From Duganella sp. Leaf126 (lineage in GTDB: Bacteria > Pseudomonadota > Gammaproteobacteria > Burkholderiales > Burkholderiaceae_D), in contig NZ_LMNW01000012.1 in NCBI RefSeq assembly GCF_001423125.1, forward strand, positions 372,656-436,655: 64,000 bases of DNA, read 5' to 3'. Shown one piece after another: positions 26,332-36,071 of the stretch; the first letter of the stretch is position 1; each line of letters starts with the position of its first letter. The notes under the pieces were generated by a model that saw only the letters and a program-made list of their open reading frames with translations, was not told the DNA's origin and searched no databases. The translations under genes and the position numbers were made by a program.

Positions 26332-27978
26332 ATGCCCAACCCTACTAGCGCCGATGTCGTCATCGTCGGCACCGGCGTCGTCGGCGTTTCAATCGCCGAA
26401 ACGCTGCTCGACGCCGGCCTGTCCGTGCTGATGCTCGAAGCCGGCCCGCGCGTGGCGCGCGCCGAAATCGTGGAAAACTTCCGTAACCTGCCGCTGGCGC
26501 TCAAGGGAGATCCGTCTTCCTGCTACCCGCCGGCGGCCTGGGCCCCGCATCCGATGGCCTCGGTCGAGACGCCGCAGGACGCCTACCTGCAGCTCTCCGG
26601 GCCCGACCGCTATGCGCAGAGCTATATCCGCTACGCCGGCGGCTCGACCTGGCACTGGGCCGGCACCTGCTGGCGCCTGACGCCGGAAGACATGCGCCTG
26701 AAAACGCTCTACGGTGTGGGCCGCGACTGGGCGTTCGACTACCAGACGCTGGAGCCGTACTACACCCGCACCGAATATGCGCTGGGCATCTGCGGTCCGT
26801 CGGCACCGGCCGAGCAATGGCCGCCCGTGACCGACACCGCCAAACGCTCGAAACCGTATCCGATGCCGCCGCTGCCGTTCGGCCCCGGCGAACAGCGCTT
26901 CACCGACGTGGTGAAAACGCTTGGTTACCACAATATCCCGACCGCGCAGGCCCGCAACAGCGGCACGTCGTACGACGACCGCCCGGCCTGCTGCGCCAAC
27001 AACAACTGCGTGCCCGTGTGCCCGGTGGGCGCCAAGTACGACGCCGCCACGGCACTGTCGCGCATCGAGGCGAAAGGCGCAACGATCACCGCCAACGCGG
27101 TGGCCTACCGCCTCGAGACCGACGCCGCCAACCGCGTGGTCGCCGTCAACTACTACGACCAGCACAAGGCCAGCCACCGCGTCACGGGCAAGCTGTTCGT
27201 GCTGGCCTGTAACGGCATCGAAACGCCGAAACTGCTGCTGATGTCGAAGAACGACCGCAACCCGAACGGCCTGGCCAACAGCAGCGACCAGGTCGGCCGC
27301 AACATGATGGACCACCCGCAGCTGACCATGACGCTGACGCTCGAAGAGCCGTTCTGGGCCGGCGTGGGACCGGTGGTCAACAGCGGCATCATGGAAACCT
27401 CGCAGGGCGCGTTCCGCAGCGAGCACGCCGGCGCCTACTTCCGCTTCAATAATTTCGCCCGCAACCGCTTCGTCACGTTCGCGGCGCTGAAAAAAGGCCT
27501 GGTGGGCAAGGCGCTGGACGCCGAGATCCGCCGCATGACGGCCTGCACCGCCGACGTGGTGCTGGCGCACGAGGTGCTGCCCGACCCGAACAACCGCCTG
27601 ACGCTGTCCGACAAGACCGACTGGCTCGGCCTGCCGAAACCGGCGATCCACTACGACGTGGGCGACTACACGCGCAGGTCGGCCGAGGTGTACTCGGTCC
27701 CGATCGGCAAGCGGATCGCCCAGGCCATGGGCGCCACCGACATCAAGCTCAGTCCCCAGTTCAACCAGAGCAAGCACATCATGGGCGGCACCATCATGGG
27801 CCTTGACCACCGCGATTCCGTGGTCGATGCCGATTGCCGCGCCTGGGACCACGACAACCTGTTTTTGCCCGGGGGCGGCGCCATGGCCAGCACGGCCTGC
27901 GGCAACAGCACCATCACCATGGTGTCGCTGGCGTTCAAGGCCGCCGACGCGATGGTGCGTCAGATGAAGGGGGCATGA
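26332..27978 (+). CDS. GMC-family FAD dehydrogenase catalytic subunit with Fe-S cysteine motif, first copy
   Basis: Catalytic flavoprotein of 548 residues that oxidises a sugar, sugar acid or polyol in the periplasm and passes electrons to the cytochrome encoded next. The N-terminal FAD site is VVIVGTGVVGVS. The catalytic pair is likely His482 (NQSKHIMGG) and Asn525 (TACGNSTITM). Cys220, Cys221, Cys226 and Cys230 (ACCANNNCVPVC) match in spacing the CC-x4-C that binds a [3Fe-4S] cluster in Burkholderia FAD-glucose dehydrogenase. No signal peptide is present, as expected for hitch-hiking with the Tat subunit. It overlaps the cytochrome start by 4 nt. Substrate undetermined. Confidence 0.9.
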   Translation: MPNPTSADVVIVGTGVVGVSIAETLLDAGLSVLMLEAGPRVARAEIVENFRNLPLALKGDPSSCYPPAAWAPHPMASVETPQDAYLQLSGPDRYAQSYIRYAGGSTWHWAGTCWRLTPEDMRLKTLYGVGRDWAFDYQTLEPYYTRTEYALGICGPSAPAEQWPPVTDTAKRSKPYPMPPLPFGPGEQRFTDVVKTLGYHNIPTAQARNSGTSYDDRPACCANNNCVPVCPVGAKYDAATALSRIEAKGATITANAVAYRLETDAANRVVAVNYYDQHKASHRVTGKLFVLACNGIETPKLLLMSKNDRNPNGLANSSDQVGRNMMDHPQLTMTLTLEEPFWAGVGPVVNSGIMETSQGAFRSEHAGAYFRFNNFARNRFVTFAALKKGLVGKALDAEIRRMTACTADVVLAHEVLPDPNNRLTLSDKTDWLGLPKPAIHYDVGDYTRRSAEVYSVPIGKRIAQAMGATDIKLSPQFNQSKHIMGGTIMGLDHRDSVVDADCRAWDHDNLFLPGGGAMASTACGNSTITMVSLAFKAADAMVRQMKGA

Positions 27979-29390
27979 TGAAAGCAGCATTGAACTTTTT
28001 GCTGGCGCTGATGCTGCCGGGCGCGGTGCTGGCAGCGCCGGCGCAGCCGTTCGATGCGGCCACCGTCGCGCGCGGCAAATACCTGGCCACCGCGTCGGAC
28101 TGCATGGCCTGTCACACGGCGCACCACGGTCAGCCGATGGCGGGCGGGCTGGTGATGTCGTCGCCGGTGGGTGAGATCGTCTCGACCAACATCACGCCGT
28201 CGCGCGAGCACGGCATCGGCAAGTACACCGCGCAGCAGTTCAGCGACGCGGTACGCAAGGGCGTGCGCGCCGACGGCCAGATGCTGTATCCGGCCATGCC
28301 CTACACGGCGTACGCCAGGATGACGGACGCCGATGTCAACGCCATGTACGCGTACTTCATGCAGGGCGTGCCGGCGGTGGACCGGCCCACCACGCCAACG
28401 AGCCTGCCGTTCCCGATGAACATCCGGCTGTCGATGAAGGCGTGGAACGCGCTGTTCCTGGATCAGCAGCCGTTGCGGCCCGAGCCGCAGCGCTCGGCGC
28501 AATGGCTGCGCGGCCAGTACCTGGCCGAAGGCGCCGCCCACTGCAGCACTTGCCACACGCCGCGCGGCGCGCTGATGCAGGAGGATAAGACACGCCACCT
28601 GTCCGGCGCCCAGGTCGGCCCGTGGTATGCGCCGAACATCACCTCGCATCCTGTCGCCGGCATCGGCGCCTGGACCGAGGCCGAGGTGGTGCAGTACCTG
28701 CAGACGGGCCGCGTGGCCGGCAAGGCGCAGGCGGCGGGCAGCATGGCCGAGGCCATCAGCCTCAGTTTCAGCCACCTGGAACCGGGCGACCTGCGGGCCA
28801 TCGCCGTGTATATCAAGTCGCTGCCGCCGTCGGTCGGCCATGGCGACCAGTCGGCCGGTCCGTCGCGTTTCGAGCAGGGCAAGGCGGGCAATGCGCTCGA
28901 CAAGATCCGTGGCGTGCCTTACCAGGAGAATATCAAGGGCGCCAACCTTGGCGCGCAGGTGTTCTCGGCCAACTGCGCCTCGTGCCACGGCGCCAGCGGC
29001 CAGGGCACCAGCGATGCTTATTACCCAAGCCTGTTCCACAATTCGGCCACCGTCAACACCAACAACCTGCTGGCCACCATCCTGCTCGGCGTGGACCGCA
29101 AGACGGCTGACGGCCACGTGTTCATGCCGCCGTTCGGCGACCAGGTCAACGCCGTCAACCACCTGAGCGACACCGAGGTGGCCGCGCTGGCCAACTACAT
29201 GCTGGTGCAGTTCGGTCCCGGCCAGGCTGCCGCCACCGTCACGCCGGAGGCAGTGGCGCAGGTGCGCCAGGGCGGTCCGCAGTCGAACCTGCTGACGCTG
29301 GCCCGCGCCGGCATGGTGCTCGGCGCACTGGCCGTAGCCTTGCTGATCGTCTTCATCCTGCGTCGCCGCAAGCGCGCCGGCGCCAACTAA
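27975..29390 (+). CDS. Triheme cytochrome c subunit of dehydrogenase, first copy
   Basis: Membrane-anchored electron-transfer subunit of 471 residues. A Sec signal (LNFLLALMLPGAVLA) is followed by three c-type heme motifs: CMACH (about 43), CSTCH (about 192) and CASCH (about 335). A single C-terminal membrane helix (about 445-463) precedes a basic tail. This is the classic cytochrome of gluconate, sorbitol and FAD-glucose dehydrogenases, which reduces ubiquinone. Translation starts at the ATGATG overlapping the GMC stop; either ATG (27975 or 27978) is possible. Confidence 0.93.
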   Translation: MMKAALNFLLALMLPGAVLAAPAQPFDAATVARGKYLATASDCMACHTAHHGQPMAGGLVMSSPVGEIVSTNITPSREHGIGKYTAQQFSDAVRKGVRADGQMLYPAMPYTAYARMTDADVNAMYAYFMQGVPAVDRPTTPTSLPFPMNIRLSMKAWNALFLDQQPLRPEPQRSAQWLRGQYLAEGAAHCSTCHTPRGALMQEDKTRHLSGAQVGPWYAPNITSHPVAGIGAWTEAEVVQYLQTGRVAGKAQAAGSMAEAISLSFSHLEPGDLRAIAVYIKSLPPSVGHGDQSAGPSRFEQGKAGNALDKIRGVPYQENIKGANLGAQVFSANCASCHGASGQGTSDAYYPSLFHNSATVNTNNLLATILLGVDRKTADGHVFMPPFGDQVNAVNHLSDTEVAALANYMLVQFGPGQAAATVTPEAVAQVRQGGPQSNLLTLARAGMVLGALAVALLIVFILRRRKRAGAN

Positions 29391-29398
29391 GGAATCCC

Positions 29399-29929
29399 AT
29401 GCATAGCAAACACACTTCGCGGCGCAGTGCGCTCAAGGCGCTGGGTGCGCTCGGTGCGCTGACATTGTCTGGCGTCGCCAGCCAGCTGCTGCTTTCCACC
29501 CGCGCCGGCGCGGCCATCGCCCCGGCTGGGCCGGGACTGACCGACTTTATCGCCGTCTCGCGCACGCTGACCGGCAAGGCCGAGATCAATCCCACGCTGG
29601 CGCTGGCGCTGTACCAGGCGTTCGTCAAGCAGGCGCCCGACACCGATGCGGCGCTGGCGCGCCTGAACGCCACGCTGGGCGCCGGCGAAGTGCTGGCGCA
29701 GGACGACAAGACCACGTTCACCGAAGCGCAGAAGGCCGACCAGGCGCTGTCGCAGGCGATCTTGCAGGCCTGGTACCTGGGCGTGGTCGGCAAGGGCAAG
29801 AAGTCGGTGTGCGTGGCCTATGCCGATACCTTGTCCAACCTGGCCGTGGCCGACGTGCTGGTGCCGCCGAGTTTTTCCTACGGCCCGTGCGGCAGCTGGT
29901 CCGCCCAACCTCAAGCCCTGAACAAGTAA
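29399..29929 (+). CDS. Dehydrogenase small (Tat) subunit, second copy
   Basis: A 176-residue paralogue of the first small subunit, with a Tat signal (TSRRSALKALGALGAL) and signal cleavage near RAGAA. The central helices and the end (PPSFSYGPCGSWSAQP) fit the FAD-SLDH small-subunit family, but sequence identity to the first copy is low. AGGAATCCC precedes the ATG. It is 9 bp from the preceding cytochrome gene, so both dehydrogenase sets form one transcription unit. It should carry the second GMC protein across the membrane. Confidence 0.82.
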   Translation: MHSKHTSRRSALKALGALGALTLSGVASQLLLSTRAGAAIAPAGPGLTDFIAVSRTLTGKAEINPTLALALYQAFVKQAPDTDAALARLNATLGAGEVLAQDDKTTFTEAQKADQALSQAILQAWYLGVVGKGKKSVCVAYADTLSNLAVADVLVPPSFSYGPCGSWSAQPQALNK

Positions 29930-29938
29930 AGACAACCT

Positions 29939-31543
29939 ATGAATACTATCAATTCTGCCGACATCTGCGTGATCGGCGGCGGCATCTGCGGCGCGCTGCT
30001 GGCGCGCAAGCTGGCGCTGGCCGGCAGCTCGGTGCTGATGCTCGAATCGGGGCCGCGCGTCGGCCGCGGCGAACTGGTCGAGCGCTATCGCCATTCCGCC
30101 TTCAAATCGGACTTCATGGCGCCGTACCCGTTTTCGGAAATGTCGCCGCACCCGGTGTTTTCGCCGGAAGCGAACAAGTACATCGAACAGGTCGGACCGC
30201 ACCCGTTCCAGGCACAGTACATCCGCATGCTGGGCGGCACCAGCTGGCACTGGGCGGCGCAGATGTGGCGCTACCTCCCTTCGGACTTCAAGACCCAGTC
30301 GCTGTATGGCGTCGGCAAAGACTGGCCGATCAGCTACGAAGAGCTGGAGCCGTACTACTGCGAGGCCGAAGTCATCGCCGGCGTCGGCGGTTCGACCGAA
30401 ACCGGCTCGCCGCGTTCGCAGCCGTTCCCGATGGAGACGGTGCCGGCATCGTACTTCCAGCAGCGCGTGACCGCGCGCCTGGCGCCGGACTTCAAGGTGC
30501 TCGACGACTGCACCGCGCGTAACAGCCGCAGCTTCGATGGCCGTCCGGCCTGCTGCGGCAACAACAACTGCATGCCGCTGTGCCCGATCGACGCCCAGTA
30601 CCACGGCGGCATCGCCGCCACCAGTGCCGAAAAGGCGGGCGTCCGCACCATCACCGAAGCGGTGGTGTACAAGCTCGAACATGACGCCCGCGGCGCCATC
30701 ACGGCGGTGCACTACTACGACTGGAACAAGACCAGCCACCGCGTCACGGCCAAGACCTTCGTCATCGCCGCCAACGCCATCGAATCGGTCAAGCTGCTGC
30801 TGATGTCGGCCAGCCCGGCATTCCCGACCGGCCTGGCCAACCGCAGCGACCAGATGGGACGCAACCTGTGCGACCACCCGGCCATCGGTGTGACCTTCGA
30901 TGTCGATGAGCCGATCTGGCCGGGCCGGGGCCCGGTGAGTCCGTGCTCGATCGGCCAGTTCCGCGACGGCGAATTCCGCCGCGATCATGCACCGTTCCGC
31001 ATCGATATCTCGAACGCCTCGCAAGTGGCGTCGGTGACCAAAGAGCTGATCGGCGCCGGCTATTACGGCGTCAAGCTCGAAGGCGCAATCCGCGACCGCG
31101 CGGCGCGCCGCGTGAGCATCAAGAACGCGCTCGAGCAGCTGCCGGACCCGAACAACCGCGTGACCCTGAGCGACAAGCGCGACGCGCTGGGGCTGCCCAC
31201 GCCGCGCATCTACTGGGACATCGACGACTACGTCAAGCAGGGCACGGTCGAAACGCGCAAGCGCTACGACGAGATCGCCAAACAGCTGGGCGCGACCAAT
31301 ATCAAGCACAGCAAGGAAGGTGCGTTCAGCAACCGCCAGCACATCACCGGCACCCTGTCGATGGGCAAGGACGAGCGGAGCAGCGTGACCGATCCGTTCG
31401 GCCGCGCGCACGATCACCCGAACCTGTACATGGTCGGCACCGGCGTGATGCCCACCGTGGGCACCTGCAACGTCACGCTGACCGCCGTGGCGCTGGCGCT
31501 GCGGACGGCGGACAAGATCCTGTCGGAGGCCCGTCATGCGTGA
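29939..31543 (+). CDS. GMC-family FAD dehydrogenase catalytic subunit with Fe-S cysteine motif, second copy
   Basis: A 534-residue paralogue of the first GMC protein. The FAD site is ICVIGGGICGALLARK, the catalytic residues are likely His468 (NRQHITGTLSMG) and Asn511 (GTCNVTLTAV), and the Fe-S motif is again present as Cys205, Cys206, Cys211 and Cys215 (ACCGNNNCMPLC). Divergence from the first copy is highest in the substrate-domain segments (about 60-110 and 330-400), suggesting a different substrate. Its stop overlaps the following cytochrome start by 8 nt. No signal peptide. Confidence 0.9.
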   Translation: MNTINSADICVIGGGICGALLARKLALAGSSVLMLESGPRVGRGELVERYRHSAFKSDFMAPYPFSEMSPHPVFSPEANKYIEQVGPHPFQAQYIRMLGGTSWHWAAQMWRYLPSDFKTQSLYGVGKDWPISYEELEPYYCEAEVIAGVGGSTETGSPRSQPFPMETVPASYFQQRVTARLAPDFKVLDDCTARNSRSFDGRPACCGNNNCMPLCPIDAQYHGGIAATSAEKAGVRTITEAVVYKLEHDARGAITAVHYYDWNKTSHRVTAKTFVIAANAIESVKLLLMSASPAFPTGLANRSDQMGRNLCDHPAIGVTFDVDEPIWPGRGPVSPCSIGQFRDGEFRRDHAPFRIDISNASQVASVTKELIGAGYYGVKLEGAIRDRAARRVSIKNALEQLPDPNNRVTLSDKRDALGLPTPRIYWDIDDYVKQGTVETRKRYDEIAKQLGATNIKHSKEGAFSNRQHITGTLSMGKDERSSVTDPFGRAHDHPNLYMVGTGVMPTVGTCNVTLTAVALALRTADKILSEARHA

Positions 31544-33248
31544 ATCCTGCCGTCCCCCCGCGCGCGCCAGATGCGCCGGTACCGTGCATAAGTCCGTACT
31601 CAGCGGATGGCCTGCCGCCGTGGTAAATTCTGTGTCCAATTCCGTGTCCAACTCTGTGCGCAAAGCTGTGCGCAAAGCTGCGTTCAACGAGGCGCTCAGC
31701 GCCGTGCTCAACGCCGTGCGCCATGCCGTGCATGGGCGCCTGGCCGCTGCCGCATGGTTCGTGCTTGCCGCCGGCTTCGGCGCACTCCATGCGCCGGCGC
31801 AGGCAACCGGGCAGCCGCTCAAAACCGGCGCCACGCCGGCGCTGGTGGAACGGGGCAGGAGCCTGGCCGTGGCCGGCGACTGCATGGCCTGCCATAGCGC
31901 ACCCGCGCGTCCTGCCTACACTGGCGGCCTGGCCATCGCCAGCCCGCTCGGCACGATTTATTCGACCAACATCACGCCGTCCGTCAAGTCGGGCATCGGC
32001 GCCTACACCCTGGCGCAGTTCAGCCGCGCGGTGCGCGCCGGCGTGCGCGGCGACGGCAGCCACCTGTACCCGGCCATGCCTTACACCGCGTACGCGAAGA
32101 TGACCGACGACGATACCGCCGCGCTGTACGCCTACTTCATGCACGGCGTGGCTGCCGACGACACGCCGGCGCCGGCCACCAGCCTGCCGTTCCCGTTCAA
32201 TCTCCGCCTGTCGATGGCGGTGTGGAATGCGCTGTATCTCGACCGCCAGCCGTACCAGGCCGACAAATCGAAGTCGGTGGAATGGAACCGCGGCGCCTAC
32301 CTGGCGACGGGACTGGCCCATTGCGCGACCTGCCACACGCCGCGCAACTTCCTGATGGCCGAGAAATCGTCCGAATACCTGCGCGGGGGCTCGCTCGGTA
32401 CCTGGTATGCGCCCGATATCACGCCGGGCGCACTGGCCGCCGCCGGCTGGGACCCGGCAACGCTGCAGCAATACCTGGCAACCGGCCACGCCCCGAACGG
32501 CGCCACCGCCGGCGGTCCGATGCGCGAAGCGATCGACAAGAGCTTTTCGAGGATGGATCCGCAGGACGTCAAGGCGATCTCGGTGTACCTGACCACGCCG
32601 GCGGCGGCAGGCGCAGCGGCGCCGATGGCTAGCTCGGCGCCAGTAGCTTCGCCGGCTACGCCAGCGCCAGGAGTTCCGCCAAACTCGCCCGCACCAGCAG
32701 CCACGCCTGCTTCCGCAATTCCCGCAGGTGCGCCAGCGCTGCAAGTTCGGCCAGCTGCGCCGGCGCCGGGGGCCAGGCTGCCGGCCAGCGATATCGCGGA
32801 AATGGCCGGCAAGATCGGCGCCGGCGAGCGCCTGTACCGCAACAACTGCGCGTCCTGCCACCAGATCGACGGCGACGGCGTGCGCGGCCTGCCGGCCTTG
32901 CGCAACCATCCGTCGCTGCGCCATCCGACTGCCGATAACGTGGGCATGGCAGTCCTGGAAGGGATATGGCCCGAGCACGGGCAAGGCATGCCCGGCTTCG
33001 GCGACGAACTGACCGACCGCGACGTGGCCGAGCTGACCAACTACGTGATGGCCACGTTCGGCCAGAGCAAGGTGACCATCACCGAGCAGCGCGTGCGGGC
33101 ATTGCGCGCCGGCGGCGAGCCGTCGCCGCTCCTGCTGCTGGCGCGCGCGGCCATGGCGCTGGGCGTGCTGGCCATCGTCGCCGGACTGGCGCTGCTGGCG
33201 CACCGCTGGCGCCAGCGCACACATCAAGGGCACACCGCCATCAACTGA
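31536..33248 (+). CDS. Triheme cytochrome c subunit of dehydrogenase, second copy, with repeat-bearing N-terminal extension
   Basis: Electron-transfer partner of the second GMC protein, 570 residues from the ATG at 31536, about 100 longer than the first copy. Heme motifs are CMACH (about 116), CATCH (about 263) and CASCH (about 438), and a membrane helix lies near 530-550. Two additions explain the length: an N-terminal region of about 70 residues containing nine 4-residue repeats, placed before the signal-peptide-like segment [15 protein letters not shown], and a Pro/Ala-rich linker (about 352-415) before the third heme. The start overlaps the GMC stop (ATGCGTGA), but a GTG at 31728 or nearby would give a normal signal peptide and exclude the repeats. 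Confidence 0.85.
   Translation: MRESCRPPARARCAGTVHKSVLSGWPAAVVNSVSNSVSNSVRKAVRKAAFNEALSAVLNAVRHAVHGRLAAAAWFVLAAGFGALHAPAQATGQPLKTGATPALVERGRSLAVAGDCMACHSAPARPAYTGGLAIASPLGTIYSTNITPSVKSGIGAYTLAQFSRAVRAGVRGDGSHLYPAMPYTAYAKMTDDDTAALYAYFMHGVAADDTPAPATSLPFPFNLRLSMAVWNALYLDRQPYQADKSKSVEWNRGAYLATGLAHCATCHTPRNFLMAEKSSEYLRGGSLGTWYAPDITPGALAAAGWDPATLQQYLATGHAPNGATAGGPMREAIDKSFSRMDPQDVKAISVYLTTPAAAGAAAPMASSAPVASPATPAPGVPPNSPAPAATPASAIPAGAPALQVRPAAPAPGARLPASDIAEMAGKIGAGERLYRNNCASCHQIDGDGVRGLPALRNHPSLRHPTADNVGMAVLEGIWPEHGQGMPGFGDELTDRDVAELTNYVMATFGQSKVTITEQRVRALRAGGEPSPLLLLARAAMALGVLAIVAGLALLAHRWRQRTHQGHTAIN
31626..31733 (+). repeat. Nine in-frame 12-nt repeats
   Basis: Nine consecutive 12-nt units, exactly 108 nt, in frame with the cytochrome gene. 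They encode [32 protein letters not shown] and HAVH. The first five are most alike at nucleotide level (for example AATTCTGTGTCC then AATTCCGTGTCC); later units have drifted, keeping GCC/GTG at fixed positions. Confidence 0.8.
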
Positions 33249-33265
33249 AGCACCCGGAGAATGTC

Positions 33266-34858
33266 ATGCAATGGTTCTACGATCTGAAAATCAGTAAAAA
33301 ATTGTTCCTGTCCTTCGGCGCGGTGCTGGCCCTGACACTGCTGCTCGGGACGGTGACGATCGCCAGCATGGGGCGGCTCAACGCGGCGTCCAATCACCTG
33401 TCGTCGCAGTCGCTGCCGAGCATGCGCTACATCCTGGCGCTCAAGGCTGCGCTCAATACCATGCGCCGCTACGAGATGGAGCAGCTGCTGTCGAGCGACC
33501 CGGTGCGCGTGGCCAAGTATGACGACATGGTGGCGCGCATGGTGGCCAAGGTGGACAAGCTGCAAGGCCAGTTCCAGGGCACCATCACCAACGAAGAAGA
33601 CCGCCGGCTGCTGGCGCAGCTGGTGGCCGTGCGCGCCGAGTACGCGGTGCAGCGGGCCAGGATGGTGGAGCTGCGCAAGCAGGGCCAGCGCGACGAGCTG
33701 ATGGCCATCGCAGAAGGCGTTTCGTTCAAGCTGATCAACCAGACCGCCGACGTGATCGACAAGATCGCCCAGCGCGCCCAGGAGCAGGGCGACGCCGCCA
33801 GCGACGCAGCGGAAGCGCAGTACCTGTCGGCGCGCGAACAGGCGCTCGGCCTGCTGGTCGCCAGCATCGTCATCGGCGGCCTGCTGGCGGCGTGGGTGGC
33901 CCGCATCATTTCGCGGCCGCTGCAGCAGGCAGTGGACGTGGCGCGCCGCGTGGCCGACGGCGACCTGACGGCCGACGTGCAGGTGACGTCGCGCGACGAA
34001 AGCGGGCAGCTGATGGCGTCGCTGCGGCACATGAACGACAGCCTGCAGCGCTTGGTGGGCCAGGTGCGCGGCAGTACCGACACCATCGCCACCGCATCGA
34101 GCCAGATCGCCGCCGGCAACCAGGACCTGTCTTCGCGCACCGAGCAGCAGGCCAGTTCGCTCGAAGAAACCGCGTCGTCGATGGAAGAACTGACCGCCAC
34201 CGTCAAACAGAATGCCGACAATGCGCGTCAGGCCAAGGGACTGGCGCTGTCGGCGTCGCAGATTGCCGTCAAGGGCGGCGACGTGGTGGGGCAGGTGGTG
34301 GGCACCATGGCCTCGATCAACGCTTCGTCGAAGAAGATCGTCGACATCATCTCGGTCATCGACGGCATCGCGTTCCAGACCAACATCCTGGCGCTGAACG
34401 CGGCGGTGGAAGCGGCGCGCGCCGATGAACAGGGGCGTGGCTTTGCCGTGGTGGCCTCCGAGGTGCGCAACCTGGCGCAGCGCTCGTCCGCGGCCGCCAA
34501 GGACATCAAGCTGCTGATCGACGATTCGGTCGGCACCGTGGAAGCGGGCACCGCGCTGGTGGACCAGGCCGGCGCCACGATGGGCGACATCGTCGCCAGC
34601 ATCACGCGGGTGGCCGACATCGTCAGCGAGATCACCGCGGCCAGCCAGGAACAGAGCGCCGGCATCGAGCAGGTCAACCAGGCCATCACGCAGATGGACC
34701 AGGTCACCCAGCAGAATGCCGCGCTGGTGGAGGAAGCGGCAGCAGCGGCCGAATCGCTGCAGGACCAGGCAGCCGCCCTCAGCGAGCGCATGGCGGTCTT
34801 CAAGCTGGCCGCGCCAGCGCGACCCACGGCTACCGCACCGCGCCTGCAGGTGCGCTGA
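33266..34858 (+). CDS. Methyl-accepting chemotaxis protein
   Basis: Transmembrane chemoreceptor of 530 residues. Membrane helices lie at about 10-30 and 190-212, enclosing a four-helix-bundle periplasmic sensor of about 160 residues. HAMP (about 213-265) and a signalling domain follow. The hairpin tip is recognisable as [35 protein letters not shown], split here into [14 protein letters not shown] and [15 protein letters not shown], with Asp where Gly is commoner (AARAGEQ). There is no CheR-tethering pentapeptide at the C terminus. GGAG lies before the ATG. Only 17 bp separate it from the cytochrome gene, so it may be co-expressed with the dehydrogenases and sense their substrate or product, which is inference. 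Confidence 0.93.
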   Translation: MQWFYDLKISKKLFLSFGAVLALTLLLGTVTIASMGRLNAASNHLSSQSLPSMRYILALKAALNTMRRYEMEQLLSSDPVRVAKYDDMVARMVAKVDKLQGQFQGTITNEEDRRLLAQLVAVRAEYAVQRARMVELRKQGQRDELMAIAEGVSFKLINQTADVIDKIAQRAQEQGDAASDAAEAQYLSAREQALGLLVASIVIGGLLAAWVARIISRPLQQAVDVARRVADGDLTADVQVTSRDESGQLMASLRHMNDSLQRLVGQVRGSTDTIATASSQIAAGNQDLSSRTEQQASSLEETASSMEELTATVKQNADNARQAKGLALSASQIAVKGGDVVGQVVGTMASINASSKKIVDIISVIDGIAFQTNILALNAAVEAARADEQGRGFAVVASEVRNLAQRSSAAAKDIKLLIDDSVGTVEAGTALVDQAGATMGDIVASITRVADIVSEITAASQEQSAGIEQVNQAITQMDQVTQQNAALVEEAAAAAESLQDQAAALSERMAVFKLAAPARPTATAPRLQVR

Positions 34859-34859
34859 G

Positions 34860-34924
34860 CCGCAAGCGGCAAGCGTCAGAACCGCAAGCGGCAAGCGTCA
34901 GACCGCAAGCGGCAAGCGTCAGAA
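34860..34924. repeat. Three tandem 21-22 nt repeats between convergent genes
   Basis: Three near-identical units beginning CCGCAAGCGGCAAGCGTCAG at 34860, 34882 and 34903; the middle one is 1 nt shorter. Each contains the small palindrome CCGC-AA-GCGG. The third copy supplies the stop codon of the convergent hydrolase gene (34919-34921). Confidence 0.9.
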
Positions 34925-35905
34925 CCGCGTCTCCCGCGCCACGCGCAGGAACTGGTCCAGGATGCCGGTACAGTCGAGCAGTTCGACGCCGCCGGCGCGG
35001 TGGAATTCCGGGTGCCATTGCAGGCCCATCACGAACGGCGCCTTGCGGTAGCGGATCGCTTCCACCATATTGTCGGGTACCGACAGCGCTTCGACCATCA
35101 TGTCGCGCCCCAGCGTCTTGACGGCCTGGTGGTGGATGGAATTGACGGTGCCGCTGGCCTGTCCCTTGAACAGCCGCGCCAGCGACGAGCCGGGCGGGAA
35201 GGTGATGTCGTGGCGGTTGCGGTCGTAGTCGTCGTTGACGTGGGCCAGCGAATCGGGCACGTCGGACGCGATGTCCTGGTACAGCGTGCCGCCGAACGCC
35301 ACGTTGATCAGCTGGCAGCCGCGGCAGATGCCCAGCACCGGCTTGCCGGCCTCCACGAATTCGTGCAGCAGTTCCAGCTCGTACATGTCGCGCGCGCGGT
35401 CGCCGCTCCACTCGGGGCGGGTGGGCGTTTCGGCGTAGCTTTGCGGCGAGACATCGGCGCCGCCCTGGAGCACCAGGCCGTCGAGGTGGCGCGCATAGTC
35501 GCGCAGGCGGATGTTGGACGGATGCAGCAGGCCGTCCGTGTTCACGGTCGGGATCATGAACACCAGCACGTCGCGCGACATCACCCACTGGGCGATCGAT
35601 TCTTCGAGATATTGCAGGTTCTTGCTGCGCAGTCCGGTAGAGCCGGCCTCGGGGTGGAAGATGCGCGCCGAGATGCCGATGTGGAGCGGGCGCTGCACGA
35701 TGTGGCGCGTCACCGACGCGGCCACGCGCCGGTAGCGCGCCATCAGCACGCGGCCCCACAGGCTGAAGACGGTGTCGCCGGGGTCGAGGTAGCGCGGCGT
35801 GCCGTTGCTGCCGACGTCACCGCGGCTGCTGCGCAGCGGGCCCTGCTGGTGATCGGTGGCGCGACGGTGCGGCGTGCTGGGCGGGTCGTCAGGGCCGTCA
35901 GTCAT
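34919..35905 (-). CDS. Gamma-glutamyl-gamma-aminobutyrate hydrolase family protein (PuuD-like, peptidase C26)
   Basis: Class I glutamine-amidotransferase-fold hydrolase of 328 residues. PuuD releases GABA from gamma-glutamyl-GABA in putrescine breakdown; relatives act on other gamma-glutamyl amides. The nucleophile is Cys194 (GICRGCQLINVAFGG), with His298 and Glu300 in LQWHPEF, and VLQGGADVSPQSY is typical. About 70 residues precede the catalytic domain, more than in E. coli PuuD, polar at first and then TVFSLWGRVLMARYRRVAAS. AGGAACAGC before the ATG supports this long start. No other puu genes are nearby. Confidence 0.9.
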   Translation of the reverse strand: MTDGPDDPPSTPHRRATDHQQGPLRSSRGDVGSNGTPRYLDPGDTVFSLWGRVLMARYRRVAASVTRHIVQRPLHIGISARIFHPEAGSTGLRSKNLQYLEESIAQWVMSRDVLVFMIPTVNTDGLLHPSNIRLRDYARHLDGLVLQGGADVSPQSYAETPTRPEWSGDRARDMYELELLHEFVEAGKPVLGICRGCQLINVAFGGTLYQDIASDVPDSLAHVNDDYDRNRHDITFPPGSSLARLFKGQASGTVNSIHHQAVKTLGRDMMVEALSVPDNMVEAIRYRKAPFVMGLQWHPEFHRAGGVELLDCTGILDQFLRVARETRF

Positions 35906-36038
35906 GCTGTTCCTCGTTTGCTGTAGACGTGTTGTCAGTGTGCCACAAGCCGGCGTCGGCAGTCGCCCGGTTCACAAATCCTTACAACTGCCGGTAGCGG
36001 ACCGTTCGCCAGCGTACTCCGGGCAGTGGTGCACGCGC

Positions 36039-36065
36039 TTGCTTGCGCGACGTTGCTTCTATAAT
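36039..36065 (+). promoter_or_regulatory. Putative promoter for a leaderless DUF4105 transcript
   Basis: A perfect TATAAT at 36060-36065 lies 6 bp before the ATG of the next gene, so transcription would begin at or within the start codon. TTGCTT at 36039-36044 could serve as a -35 element with a short 15-bp spacer. No Shine-Dalgarno precedes the ATG. Confidence 0.5.
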
Positions 36066-36071
36066 CGGCCG

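Noticed and set aside
34860..34924. Possible short CRISPR array
   Set aside because: The units are directly adjacent with no spacers, and no cas gene is in the window.
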